A stretch of 64,000 bases of DNA, from contig CAUJNA010002979.1 in assembly GCA_963377175.1 (NCBI GenBank), positions 516,001-580,000 of the forward strand. Reading direction: 5' to 3'. Under the pieces are notes generated by a model that did no database searches, was not told the origin of the DNA, and worked only from the letters and a program-made list of their open reading frames with translations. This stretch comes from Effrenium voratum. Taxonomy: Eukaryota; Sar; Dinophyceae; Suessiales; Symbiodiniaceae. Below are positions 1-11,800 of the stretch, one piece after another; positions within the stretch are counted from its first letter, which is position 1; every line of letters starts with the position of its first letter. The translations under genes were made by a program, and so were the position numbers.

Positions 1-1612
1 TTGCTGACGCACCCCATGCCAATCTGTTCTGCTCATGTTCCCTGAAGAGAATCACGGCCCACGGTGCCAGGTTATGGCAGTCATGTCGACAGTGTCATGG
101 TCGACGGCCGAGCTTCGGGCTCAGTATTCTTCTCCAGATCATTGCCAATGCCCTGGTCGCAAGGCACGTGAACGAGTTCCCCGTCTTTACTTTCGTCTTA
201 TTGCTGAATGTAATGTTGGATGTGTGATGTCATCAGGCACCTTTGGCATTGTTTGCCGGTAACCAATCTCTTTTACAAGGGCCATGCCTTGTGAAGATGC
301 CCCTCAATTATTTGACTTCACGAGTTGTCTGCGGTCCAGTGGCTAATTCGGTTTTGCCACATGTTGATTTCGATGGATGCGCATGGCCATTCACTCCCCG
401 GCCCGACCACGGCCCCAGGCCAAAGGAGTTCGCTTGAAAAATGGCCAGTCGGCGGACCCAAAGTGCAGGGTGCCGATGGGGATGCCAACGGCATGATTCT
501 CCTTGGAGATCAGTTGATACATGAGGTGCTCCTTTCATGAAGTGGTTCAGGGTTTAGCTCTCAACCTCTAGAAACTCTCAGACCTACGAATTTTTCTGCT
601 CGAGCCCAAGGCGCTGGCGTTCACAAATCCAGCGATTCCAATTAGGACAAAACTGCCAGGAAGAGTTCACACTCCAAGATGGAGCCGTCCAAAAGCGATG
701 GATGGTTCGTGACTGGCGTTGGCTGGCATGGGAGGCATCAGAACATCCTTAGGCTCCAAACGTTTGAGGTCCAGAGGAGCTTGGCCGAAATGGCTTATCA
801 TCACCTTGGATCTCAGTGGTTTGTTTGACAGGGATGGTGAGTTCATTTTCTTGTGCATGTTAATGCCTGGCTGCGCGATTGGCAAACTGTCCATGTATCC
901 CCGCAGTCGAATACTGAAGCCGTCATCAGCTGCCCAATGAATAGAGGACGGAAGTCAGGCCATCAATGCGGATGTTGTTTGCACATGGGCCATGCACTTG
1001 GACTTGACAACGTCTTCGTTCCCTTTGGAGTATGTACAGGGGAGTTTTGAGAGGTCGGCGGAAGACATGCCAATGGGTGAGGATCTTTGAAGCCTTGCAA
1101 GGGGATTTTTTAGTTGAAGCTTGGCCTGAGTCACTGAGGGAGATCCGTGCACGGGAGGCAGGGTCCGGTTTGAAAGATGGAGGCACTGTTCAGGGTTCAT
1201 CCCATTTCACCCGGAATGGGATGAGAGAATGTCCATCCAACTTCAGGAAAGACCTGCTCGTTGCGGATAGGTCATGCAAAATGGTCTGGTGGATTCCTAT
1301 TCAGAGAACAGCTTTTGGCCACGGAGCTCCACGAAGAGACGAAGCCTGGTATAAAAATTGTGGCAGCATAAAGACACACAGTGCTGCGTTCGTCCACCAT
1401 CCCTTCAATGGCGCAGATTTGTTTGCGGCCAGCCTTGCATTGAGCCGTAGTATTAATTCCTGGGCTACCACGACACAGGCAATGAAGTGTGCCAAATGAT
1501 CAATCAAGGTTCACAGCAGGGGTGTAGGGCGTCGCTTTAGGATGCCCATTCCTAAACATCCTCTCCACCAGCCTGCGTTGCAACGGAGCAATCATACCTG
1601 CAGGCTATCTGC
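1..1612. other. No supported gene
   Basis: Only short overlapping open frames on both strands, none with a recognisable motif or a convincing splice context. Composition is balanced, and I see no repeat in this stretch. Confidence 0.5.
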
Positions 1613-1800
1613 AGGTGTGTGCGTGTGCGTGTGCGTGTGGGTGTGCGTGTGCGTGTGCGTGTGGGTGTGGGTGTGGGTGTGCGTGTGGGTGTGGGTGTGG
1701 GTGTGGGTGTGGGTGTCGGTGTGGGTGTGGGTGTGGTTGTGGGTGTGGGTGTGGGTGTGGGTGTGGGTGTGTGGCTGTGTGTGACTGTGGGTGTTGTTGA
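1613..1800. repeat. (GT)n / GGGTGT compound microsatellite
   Basis: About 190 bp of GT dinucleotides interrupted by GGGTGT and GCGTGT hexamers. The open frames read across it are Val/Cys/Gly or His/Thr repeats and are artefacts of the repeat. Confidence 0.95.
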
Positions 1801-3335
1801 GGGCGCCCTTCTTCACTTTGGTTTCAACCTTGGTTTTAAGGGAAACAAGGAAAGCCAGATACACACTGGGCATTTTATGGTCGACATTCGCGCTCCTCTT
1901 TTGCGCCGGTGTTAGAGGTTTCTCCGATCAATGGAACGGCTACGACAACAAAGCATAGGTGACCATGCAGTGCCTGGATGTGGTTTAATTAGTTGTCCTA
2001 ATGTCAGTGCATGTTCGGTTGGCGGAGGGTTGAACGGAGTATCAGAAGGGATTGACCGTGGTTGAGGTTGAGGGATGCAATTTTGCCATGGTCGCGTTGG
2101 CGTCAGCTAAGGTTTAAAGAAGAACTGTTCAAAGATGTTGCTACTTGGCTAAGCATTTAACATGCATAGTTACTCCAATTGATTTATCCAGCAAGTTTCG
2201 AGGGATGTCTTCAATTCCAATATTTGTTCTTCAGACAGCGCTCCGCCGATGGCCCAGCGAGAAGCATGGGCTGCGTGGAAGGTCTTGCCATGGATCGCGG
2301 TTCACGGCATCAGCGAGAAGTCGATCGCATGTGTCTTGCCTATTCCGGTCAAAAGGGGGCAGCGGTATCTACGGTATCTACCGCGCGCCCATTTGGTTTT
2401 TCATGTTTTACTGCCTTGCCTTCTTGCTAGCCGTCTGAAAGTGTGCACTGTTGAGTGCGCAATGGGTGAACTTCCTTGCGTGTAGTGGGCTTTGAAAGCA
2501 CACTGAGAAACCCATGTCAGGATGAAACATGTCCCATCGAACTCTGGTGTCCCTGGATTTGTGGCTGTGCACCAGGCCGTGGTGAGCAATGCCAGCGTTT
2601 GGGACACAGCACGGCTGCTGCCAGCTGTGCGCTCAGTTCTTCAAATATGTCCCTCTTGCTGTCGAAGCCGCGAGGCAAGTACCTGAAGTTGGGTTTGACC
2701 ACCTCGTTTCGTTCGTAATGTCAGGACAGATGGCACTGCTTTTTGCCGTTTGCCAGTTTGTTGGCTACCCAGAGGATTCACATCTTGCATCACCAGAGAA
2801 GACAGACACTCTATGATGTCCGTTCTCATCTTGGCTTGCTAGGATGGCCCATCTTTTTGCGGGATCTTTGTTGAAGGAAAGCCCCAAAGTGAATCGGCCC
2901 TCCGCCCAACATTTGAAATTGACACACGGACAAAACCAGAGCCCGAGCATAGCAACGTCGCCGCAGTTGGACAGGAAGAGTCAAGGCATTCCAGCGGTAA
3001 GTGTTATTTGCCGATGCATTACTTCAGGTTTTGCAATTGTGAAGATTGCTGGCTCATTCCTGAAATCCACCTTTGCATCAACCAACCACTACGCCACAGA
3101 TCTCATCAATGCATTTGCGGGCAACTCCGGAAGGGGCTTGCAGCAGAGATGGCATCCCTTACCCATCAGCTCCCTGCCTGTTTCTGTTGATTTGTTTCCG
3201 TTTGTTTGTCCCTGCTGGGCTGCATGAGAACCCAAGTCTGAGAGTGAGATTCCCAACCAGTATGATTATTACACCTGTAAGTTTGGATGGGCGACTGCAC
3301 GGGGAAGGGCAGTTAATCGCTTCCCCCTAATATAA
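1801..3335. other. No supported gene
   Basis: Mixed-composition intergenic sequence with short chance open frames on both strands. Nothing was recognised. Confidence 0.45.
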
Positions 3336-3338
3336 AAC

Positions 3339-3590
3339 GTCCCCCCCCCCTAATATTTAATTAAAAAAAAAAAAAAAAAAAAAAAGCGAGGTTTTTATAA
3401 TTAGGGGTCCCCTGTTCAGTTTTCGGAACTTTAGGGCAGCATTTGGGAGTAGCTTGGTTTTAGTATTGGTTATCAGTGGGAATGTGTTCCCCCCTTTCCG
3501 GGCACCAAAAGCCATTCAACTGATTGTTTTTAAGTAAGGGATTTAAATGGAAACGGTGACCCTTTTTTTTTTTGGGGGGGGGGGGGACAC
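3339..3590. repeat. Cluster of long homopolymers
   Basis: A run of 10 C (3341-3350), a run of 23 A (from 3363) and an abrupt run of 11 T followed by 13 G (3563-3586) lie within 250 bp. Such runs are slippage-prone and are often assembly weak points. The A run could be the tail of a retroposed sequence, but I see no parent gene. Confidence 0.85.
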
Positions 3591-3604
3591 CTCGTGCTTG
3601 AGTG

Positions 3605-3735
3605 TTGTGTGTTTGAGTGTGTGTGTGTGTGAGAGAGAGAGAGTGGGTTTTTGTGTTTGTATGTTTGTGGTGTGTGAGAGTGGGTTTTGTGTTTTTGATG
3701 GTGTGTGAGAGTGGGTTTGTGCGTATGAGGGTGTG

Positions 3736-3791
<56 letters not shown>

Positions 3792-3825
3792 AGGGAGAGA
3801 TTGAGGGTGAGATTGAGGGAGAGGC
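3605..3825. repeat. (GT)n and (GA)n microsatellite tract
   Basis: GT-rich and GAGAGTGGGTTT-like units are followed by an unbroken (GA)n run at about 3739-3787, then degenerate ATTGAGGGAG units. Confidence 0.95.
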
Positions 3826-3932
3826 AGCTGCAGGGACTGCTCGAGTCTCGCAGACAGGGAAGTCAGGGCAAAAAAAAGTACCCCTAATACGGATGATTTG
3901 GAGGACGAACGGGAAAATCGGTCAAAATGGGT

Positions 3933-3955
3933 AGTTTAGAATTGGTTTAGTATTG
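3933..3955 (+). repeat. Left arm of a perfect 23-bp inverted repeat
   Basis: This 23-mer (starting AGTTTAGAATTGG) recurs as an exact reverse complement at 7383-7405, about 3.4 kb away. It could mark the ends of an element or be a dispersed motif. No transposase-like frame was seen between the arms. Confidence 0.7.
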
Positions 3956-4059
3956 GCCTATTCTAAAAGTAGTATTGACGGATTTTTGAATTCTGGAGGA
4001 GGGTTTTTATTATTAGGGTGACCTTTATAATTAGGAAGAAGGAAGTGATTATTTGTGTA

Positions 4060-5620
4060 GAAACGCGTGTTCCGGACAACCACCGGTGCGGCACGTCGAC
4101 TCAGGAGTCCACCTGGTCTGCACCGATGCCTAAAGAGCCTGGGGGCCCAGGGTGACGGCATGTTTCTTGATGCTTCTGAAAGTCCCGTTTTGGATGACTT
4201 AAGTGGAAACCCAGAGGAAACCAGCAATCTGAAGGGACCCCTCTTGTTGAGAAACACTCCTTCGGCTTCGCTGTTTGTCTGGAGCCCGTCTCTAGATTTG
4301 AGAGCTGGCTCCACCATGAACGGATCCTTGTCTGACGGGAGCTCGCAGTGCCACGTTGCCCGACAGGTGCGGGTCCTTCATGCACCTGCACCTGGGCTTG
4401 AGGGCAGAGGCAAGATGCGCGTGTGCAGTCCGCCACGTGAGGGCGGATTTCATGAAGCCATGCCTCAGCGGAAGATCCCCTGACTTCCATTCTGCCATGT
4501 TGTTGCCCGTTTCATATGCAGTGAGGATTGGTCCGATTAAGTCGTGTTCATGTCGCATCCACTTTGCTGCCGCCCACTGCAGGGACTTCCCACAGACATG
4601 CCCTTGCACTACAGCGTCATTCGCGACTGGAAGGCAGGCCAACTTGAGATGCATGGAGACGCTTGCGTGTTGGCTTTGGCAATTTGCTGAGTTGTAGGCT
4701 AGCTTGTTCCGAGCGACTTCCTTACACGATCTGATGTTGGGTTCGCATGGGTGCCCTTAGTGAGTTTCGTATAGCAAATTGAAGCAGTTCCAGCAAGCTG
4801 CTCAGTGAGGAACAAGCCCCCAAGCCACACTTAGGTGTCAAGACGGCGACATTCGGCCAGGGGGCCCGCCTTCGCAGGAGCCCATCGATGCCACGGGCAA
4901 CGTGGTGATCATTAGCGTGCCCAGTGTGCGGCCGCCAAGTGCTGGGAGTGAGTGGTTATGTTTTTGCAGTTGACCCGGTGGCCGTTGGGATCATGCCATC
5001 AGATACATGAAGGCTAAGCTTTTAGTTTTCTTGTACAATGCACCTGGTCTCCCCAGTGATCATCGCTGAAAGGAGGCACTGGCTTGGTACCCTTCAGGCG
5101 GGTTCCCTCCAGACAGGTACCTCTCTCAGGCGTGTTGCACTGCGGGCCTCATCATGTTTTTGTTTGGCTTATGGGCACTCAGGTGGTAAACCCAGATCTT
5201 GCCCCACCGGGCAGACACTGTCCGGGTTCCCAGGTGTGTGGCTCTTAGTTGCTAAATTTCAGAGCGGCCTCTACCGGGCGACTTGCTCCTGGAGTTCCAC
5301 TCTCAGGGATGATACATGCGCCCTGTTACTGAACGAGCATTGCCCACCTTTTGGGTACAGAGACGGACTGGCCAAGTTTGATAGTTCACATGCTCTTTTC
5401 CAACAGCATGAAGTCCCAGATTCTTTCAGAGTCAGATAGCAATCGTCATGTGAGGCGATTGCGTGCGAAGATATCCAGCCAGCTTTCGACTTCCGCTGCC
5501 CAGGGTGGCTCATCCTCATGCAAGCAGCAAATGGCCTGTGAACATTGCAAGTGATGCTGGCTGGGGCCTGTGCGACCGCAGCATCCTTTGTACCTTTCCT
5601 GTTGAACCTGCATGCATGTG
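4060..5620. other. No supported gene
   Basis: Several 110-140-codon open frames overlap on both strands. None shows a family motif, and the strands compete equally, as expected for chance frames in moderately GC-rich DNA. Confidence 0.4.
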
Positions 5621-5713
5621 GGTGTGGCTGAAAATTAAAGAACTAGGGTTACGCAGGTGTTGATCTTTGTTTCCATTTACCCAGGTGCCATTTGGGCACA
5701 TTGAGCCACAGCC
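5621..5713. mobile_element. Short TIR element, GGCTGTGG family, copy 1
   Basis: A 93-bp unit whose right end (AGCCACAGCC) is the inverted complement of its left end (GGTGTGGCT) apart from one indel. Most of its inner sequence, including GTGGCTGAAAATTAAA and GGTTACGCAGGT, recurs at 63058-63142. The flanks ATGTG (left) and ATTTG (right) look like a slightly decayed target duplication. It is too short to code and would be non-autonomous. Confidence 0.65.
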
Positions 5714-6830
5714 ATTTGCGCAACTCGAGTGGGCCACTCTGAGGCCTTCATGCTTACCTGGCGGCCACCGAGCCCTGGGAGCCGGGGGCCCTGACCCCGG
5801 GAGACCTTGATGTCAGCTTTGAGCTGGTTTAGAGTGTGCAATTCCCGGTGCATACGTTGAGATCATATTTAAGCACCAAGCACAGCCCATCCTGTGATCT
5901 GTTTTCCCCAAAGCGGCGGCGGGAACACGTTGTCATGTCTCTATGTGGGGTGCCTTTGTGCTAGTTCGTCGGAAGTTGGGCGCAGGAGAAAGCATGGTTG
6001 GCTAAGCTGTGTGCTTGAGTCGGGTTTGGCATTCTGAAGATGTCAAGCATTCGTGCATGGTTGCATTGCAAAGGCGAAGGATATGAGACAGCGTCACGAA
6101 TCTAACCAGGATCAACCGGCATCTCAATCTCTCATCACAGCCTGGCAACAAGTGTGATGAATTCTGATAGTTGCCAGCCTGGCGGATAGGAAGTAGCGCC
6201 AGTGTTTCTGCAATCAGCTCGCAGGCCAAGCTGCCCGTCATTAGCAGGCAACTCTGGTTTCAGACTTTTCCTGGGCAATGGCACGCATCGAGGCTTTGGC
6301 AGAGCCTTGACCGCCGCAGCCCCGAGCAGCGCCCTCGGCGATTGAATGTTTAGCGACCAATGGGTGATCTTACTGGCTGTTGGCACTAGACTTTCAAAAA
6401 GCTGACGCTGTGCTTCAGGATCTGCGGATCAGGATGCTGGTTAGGGCCGTATGCATTGACAAGACAGGGTTGCTTTGTCATAGGCCTGCAGGGTGCAGTG
6501 CCGCTGAGCTCCCGATGCCGAAATACATGTTGTGCTCATGACTTCTGCATTTGCTCATGCTACGGGCTGCGGTTCCTCTGCAACTCGTTGTCCGCGATAT
6601 GAAATTCACAAAAGAAATAGCCTCAGAGCAGCGTCAGTGTTGTTGAATATGTGCCGTGGAGTTGAGGGATTAGCTATGTGCCGTGGAGTTGCGCAGGTCC
6701 CCTTGCAAGGGGATGAGCGTTGAAGAAGCGATGAAATGTATGTGTGTGTGTGGGTGTGTTCACCTTTTGTTTTTTGGCACAGGGCCCCTGCCCTGTTCAT
6801 GTTTCCGGATGGGAGGGCAGAACGCCGTAG
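5714..6830. other. No supported gene
   Basis: Short, mutually overlapping open frames only. Two near-identical ATGTGCCGTGGAGTT-like words sit at about 6649-6690. Nothing else was recognised. Confidence 0.4.
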
Positions 6831-6835
6831 CCTAG

Positions 6836-6960
6836 GTACGCGGAGCTGAAGCGGCGAAGGGCGGAGCCCCTCTTCGAGGCGGTGGAGCGAGCTGTGCCCG
6901 CGCCCAAGCCCGGGAAGGGCCCGTGGGACCAACGCGGATCGCGTGGCGGTGGAGGGCTCT
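6836..6960 (+). CDS. Isolated exon-like stretch, charged helical peptide
   Basis: After a good acceptor (CCTAG at 6831-6835) the plus strand reads YAELKRRRAEPLFEAVERAV and then a Pro/Lys/Gly-rich tail. The GC-rich, codon-biased, Arg/Glu/Ala-rich text resembles the true exons elsewhere in the window rather than the surrounding DNA. The frame stays open to about 7313, but the later part looks random. No partner exons or family were identified, so the host gene is unknown. It could also be a gene relic. Confidence 0.3.
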
Positions 6961-7382
6961 GTGCTAGAAATGCAAAACCGGCAAGGAGTTTGCCCCGTTC
7001 TGCGGTCCATTGCCTCTGTCAGGGCCCGAGATCAGTGTCGTGTGCTAGGCAAACCAAGCCCCCTGAAACTGGGAAGGTCTTGGAGATGGGATATCCCAAG
7101 AAGCTCGTTCTCTCGAGCTGCGTGGGTGTGTGCCTTTGTGGCAACTTGGCTTGTGAGGTCTGGCTGGAAACAGCCTCAAATCTACGCGGCTCGACCGCGT
7201 GTGAAGATCCAGGGCGGTACCAGTGCAACTGTAACTGCCCGGCCCTGGCGCCAAAACAGAACGCACCTCCAAAGAATTGGCCTGGCCAACGAAGACAAAC
7301 ACTCCATCAATAAGTCCATTGTATAATGAACATGTTGCTGTTTCCCAGGCTCCCAATCTCCCAATTCCGAATTCGGATTCGG

Positions 7383-7405
7383 CAATACTAAACCAATTCT
7401 AAACT
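7383..7405 (-). repeat. Right arm of a perfect 23-bp inverted repeat
   Basis: Exact reverse complement of 3933-3955. Confidence 0.7.
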
Positions 7406-7958
7406 CGCAAATAATGTCCGGCCAGTCAAATTAGCGGGCTCGCCAAAACAGATTGCGTTTCATTTGCAGGCTCATGTTTCAAATTGCAAATTATGTTCCT
7501 TTCAATGAATCGTGTTGCCAAATCCAACTGCTTTGGGCGAGTTCAATTTGCCAGTTTGACGGTGGGACTCCCGACTTAATGAGAGCATAGCCATCCTTCG
7601 AAGAAGATTTCACTTGGGCATGGCATTCAGTACAGGTAAGTAATTAGCCGATGAACATCCGGCACTGAGACAGGCGGGGTGACATCCAGCAAGGCCCCTC
7701 CCTAACCGGTGGCTGAAGCAGTTTTGGGATATCAGATGCTACTGATGCAGCGCAAGGGGCGAATTCAAAAACACGCCTGCAGGCCTGGAGCACGTGAGCG
7801 AATTGCACGTGCCTCAGCTGGCGGGTTGACCTAGGACCTGTTTCCCTTCTCAGTTCAGAGCAAATCAACATTTTGACCTTTTCATGTTGGTGCATGTTTA
7901 GTCATGGTTCCAACAGGTGATCGCCTCCCCGCGCCAGCCTTGCATGTCCGCCGCGCGG
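7406..7958. other. No supported gene
   Basis: Intergenic sequence without a recognisable motif, just ahead of the minisatellite. Confidence 0.4.
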
Positions 7959-8845
7959 GATGGATTGATGGACGCGATGGATGGAAGATGGGTGGATGGA
8001 CGGATGGACGGATGGACGGATGGACGGATGGACGTATGGACGGATGGACGGATGGACGGATGGACGGATATGGATGGATGCTAGTGGATGGATGTCCCAA
8101 AGACGGACGGATGGATGGCTGGCTTGTGACAGAGGATAGTGGATGGAGAAAGGGATGGCTAGATGGACGGATGGATGAGATGGATGGGATGGATGGGATG
8201 GATGGGATGGATGGGATGGGATGGATGGGATGGATGGGGTGGATGGGATGGATGGGGTGGATGGGATGGATGGGATGGATGGGATGGATGGGATGGATGG
8301 GATGGATGGGATGGATGGGATGGATGGGATGGGAGGGATGGGAGGGATGGGAGAGATAGGAGGTGCGGGAGGATGGATGGCATGGATGGATGGATGGATA
8401 GATGGATGGGTGGATGGGTGGATGGATGGATGGATAAATGGATAAATGGATAAATTGATAAATGGACAAATGGATAAATGGATGGATAAATAGATTCTTT
8501 GGATTCTTTGGATGCATGGATGCATGGAGGCATGGAGGCATGGAGGCATGGAGGCATGGAGGCATGGAGGCATGGATGCATGGGTGGATGGGTGGGTGGG
8601 TGGGTGGGTGGGAGTGGGTGGTGGGTGGGTGGGTGGGTGGGTGGGTGGGTGGTGGGTGGGTGGGTGGGTGGGTGGGTGGGTGGGTGGGGTGGGTGGGTGG
8701 TGGGTGGGTGGGTGGGTGGGTGGGTGGGTGGGTGGGTGGGTGGGTGGGTGGGTGGGTGGGTGGGTGGGTGGGTGGGTGGGTGGGTGGGTGGTGGGTTGGT
8801 TAGTTGGTTGGTTGGTTGGCATGCGTGCGTGCGTGCGTGAGTGAG
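7959..8845. repeat. Compound GGAT / GGCATGGA / GGGT minisatellite
   Basis: Roughly 890 bp. It contains (GGACGGAT)n and (GGGATGGAT)n arrays to about 8400, ATAAATGG units to about 8500, GGCATGGA octamers at about 8520-8585, then an almost pure (TGGG)n array to about 8795, ending in GGTT and GCGT units. Long open frames here (up to 306 codons) are repeat artefacts. The plus strand is G-rich and spaced so that G-quadruplexes are possible. Confidence 0.97.
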
Positions 8846-8849
8846 GCGT

Positions 8850-11800
8850 GCGCGAATGCGGCGCGTGCGCGCGTTATCGGGGATAGCTTAGGTCCAAATC
8901 CAATAGCTACGTCAAGTGTGATTGGCATACAAGGCCAGCGTTGGAAGGCTTGAAGCAGATGCGATGGGTTTGTGTCGCCAGCTGTAAGTAGTAACTTTAG
9001 TTTTTTTTTTGATGTGGCAACTCGGCAACAGAGCGTCCACTGTTTTGTTCCCAACCTCCCAACACAAAGCAGTGTATAGAGACATGTTGCAAGGGATGGT
9101 AACTTCAAGCAGGCTGCGTTAGCGCGCCCAGTTGCCATGAGTTGCGACCAGTGAAACCAGGAAGCTGCGTCTAAAGAGCCTCTAAGCTGCGAAAAGCATA
9201 CTGCGCTATCAGAAGCCGCTTGGTGCAGCAGTTCCAAGCTGCAAGAGGCACAACTCTCGCAGCCTTTCCGTGACCATTTAGGAAACTGTGATGTGGTTGA
9301 GCAGGTTGCTGATTGAGCAACGCAGCACAGGAGGCGTTGCAGCCAAGGACGTGGAGCTGATTGGATCGCCTTTGACCCACGCCAGGTTCAACCGGAGGCG
9401 CTCTCGATGTTTGCCGAGCAGTGGGGCCTGCATAGTTTTCTTGCAGCCCAAACACATCAAACACTTTCGGGCTTCGCCACCCATCTTTGGGTCATCAGCC
9501 ATGATGTTTCATTGAAGCAGGGGGCACGAATGTGATTTTCCACAAGTGCCGCCGGAAGCGGGTGAGTTTGATCACAAATCGTATCATCATCGTCATGGCT
9601 GTGTTTGTTTTCCTACGGTCATGGAACAGAACCTACCCAATGAGAGGAGCTGATGCTTGTTGCCCCCTTATTGTTGTGCAATGCCAATTGAAGCAATCCA
9701 TCAGTTGTAAGTGGGAAGGAGTTTCACCTGTGCATCCTGCATTTCAAGAAAACGAGATAAGCAGTAACTTGACTGCAGCACAAGGACATCACACTTGTGC
9801 CGACTTCGTTCCCAAGCAAGCCGGCGAGGCTTGCCGGGGTTTTTCTCATTTGCCGCCCAGCAAACGCAGCCGTGCAACCGACATCTCTTCCTTGCATTCA
9901 GATAGATTCTCCAAAAAGCAATTGCGTGCAGCTTTTGGCCTGAATCAAGTGGAATCAAGCGACAAAAAGGGAAAGGCGAAGGCACGCCAGAGTGCCAAGC
10001 AATCCCAGCATTTCACCGTACACGTGGGCGGCGTATATATCAGCAAGGCTTGCAGGCTGGCAAAAAGTCGACTCAACTCGTGCTCATGTCCACCAATGTT
10101 GGAGATTTCAAGATTTCCATGCTGGCGCCCGGTTTTAGGAATGAGTTATTGGAAACTCCCACGTCCTAGCTCCTCCTGCAAGTTTCATGAGATCAGGGTG
10201 AAGGACTTCCATTCCGCGTGCGAGGCACGCGGGCACCTATGGGCCTTTGATGCCAAGCGATGTCGGTGCCTGAGAGCGGTGCTGTCACAGGACGGTAACA
10301 CATACATGTTAACTTCCTGAGTTGGACTTTACGCTTTGGACCATTGTAGTGGTGAATTAAAAGTTGAGACTTGCTTTTTAAGAAGTGAGACAGAGATAGA
10401 TGTGAAGCGGGAAAGGGAGAGAGAAAGAGAGAGAGATAGAATAGGTAGGCAATAGCATAGAATAGGTTAGATAGCTACACGCGCGCCTAAAGCTAATTCA
10501 CGAATACACGTCTTGTTTCAGAAGTCGCCCGAAGTCGTTGGAAAAAAGCAGGCGTCCCATGAGAGAGATTCGGTGGCAGAGAAGGGGGTGTTTCTCCCCT
10601 CTGCGTGTACGCAATGAATGAAGATGTGCTATAGAAGGGCAGGGTCAGCGTTCCAAGATGCAAAGGCAGTTCGCATCTTATGTATTCTGCAATGTGATTG
10701 GCTTTCTGTAGTACAGGCTGGCATGCTGCCCGGCCCGCCGCGGGCTGAGTGGATCTGTGCGCTTCATGTGTCCCAATTGCCGTTTTTTCTCGGAGGCGTT
10801 TTCGGTGAGAGGCTTCATCCTTCTGGCTTTTGGAAATGAGGCATGGGGTGTAGGGGTGTCAGTAATTTAAGCCAACCTATGGAGAAGAACATCCCTCTCC
10901 GGAGTGGTTCTGTTCGCCCAGGTAAGTGGGTTCCAGTGTTTCCTTTCTGCTGGGAAGAGGAGTGCATTCCATAGTGCTCGTTGCCTTAGCCGCATCTAGA
11001 ATTGCACCAAAGTCCTAGGAATGCTTCATACAAGCTTGGCAGGCTTGACATGTTCCGCCAAGAAGCGTAAAATATGCCAAGACCTTTCAAAAACCTTTCA
11101 CCGCCACCTGGAGCATGAGGTGCTTCACAAAGTTGCGGGCAGTCTTTGGAGACCTTAGACCTCGCCTTTGTTGGCGAGAAAAACGTGTGTCCTGTTCTTT
11201 AACGGCGCTCAACTTGATGTTAAGATACCTCAAAGTATGTTTGCGTGACCACATGATGACCCCCATCTTGCGCCGCACGGCGCCGCATTCCCAACGATGT
11301 CCCGGTAACACGTAGCTGGGTTTTGTTTCTGCTTTTCGTCCGACGCTGACGTGGAGTCATGTCGGACTTTGTCGGCGAGCATTTGTCAAGGTCGACCCCG
11401 GTGGAGGGCCTGTTTTGCTGCGTCTGCCTCAGCAGGGTTTAGAATGTCAAGAACATGATGGCCAAACAAGTCCAATGTCAAGGATTTGCGCAGGAATTTT
11501 GGAACAGTGCCGTTTGCCTTGCTCAGTTGCAGTAACGTTCAACCCTAGGCCCAGCCCTCACAGCACCGCTCCCGGATTAGGTGGCGACAGCACCTTCCCA
11601 GGCATCGGAGTACCGGCTGCGAGCTCAGCCTGGGGAGGCCTGGGCGAGTCTTTGGCATCGCTCCCAGGCAAGAGGAGACATGGCCATGGTTCAAAACCAA
11701 TGGGATCCCATTTTGGGATAGGTGAATTCACCATTTTGGTCGGGATTTTAGTGGGGATTGGGATGTTCACTGGGGGTACGGGGTTTTGAGCCACAGCCAC

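Noticed and set aside
7882..8844. Long Pro/Thr/His or Trp/Met/Gly open frames up to 306 codons
   Set aside because: Translation of the minisatellite in several frames. No stops appear because the unit has none.
7959..8845. CRISPR-like array
   Set aside because: Units are directly tandem without unique spacers, and the genome is eukaryotic.
9532..10320. 262-codon plus-strand open frame
   Set aside because: No motif, amino-acid use unlike the genuine exons, and a competing minus-strand frame. Most likely chance.
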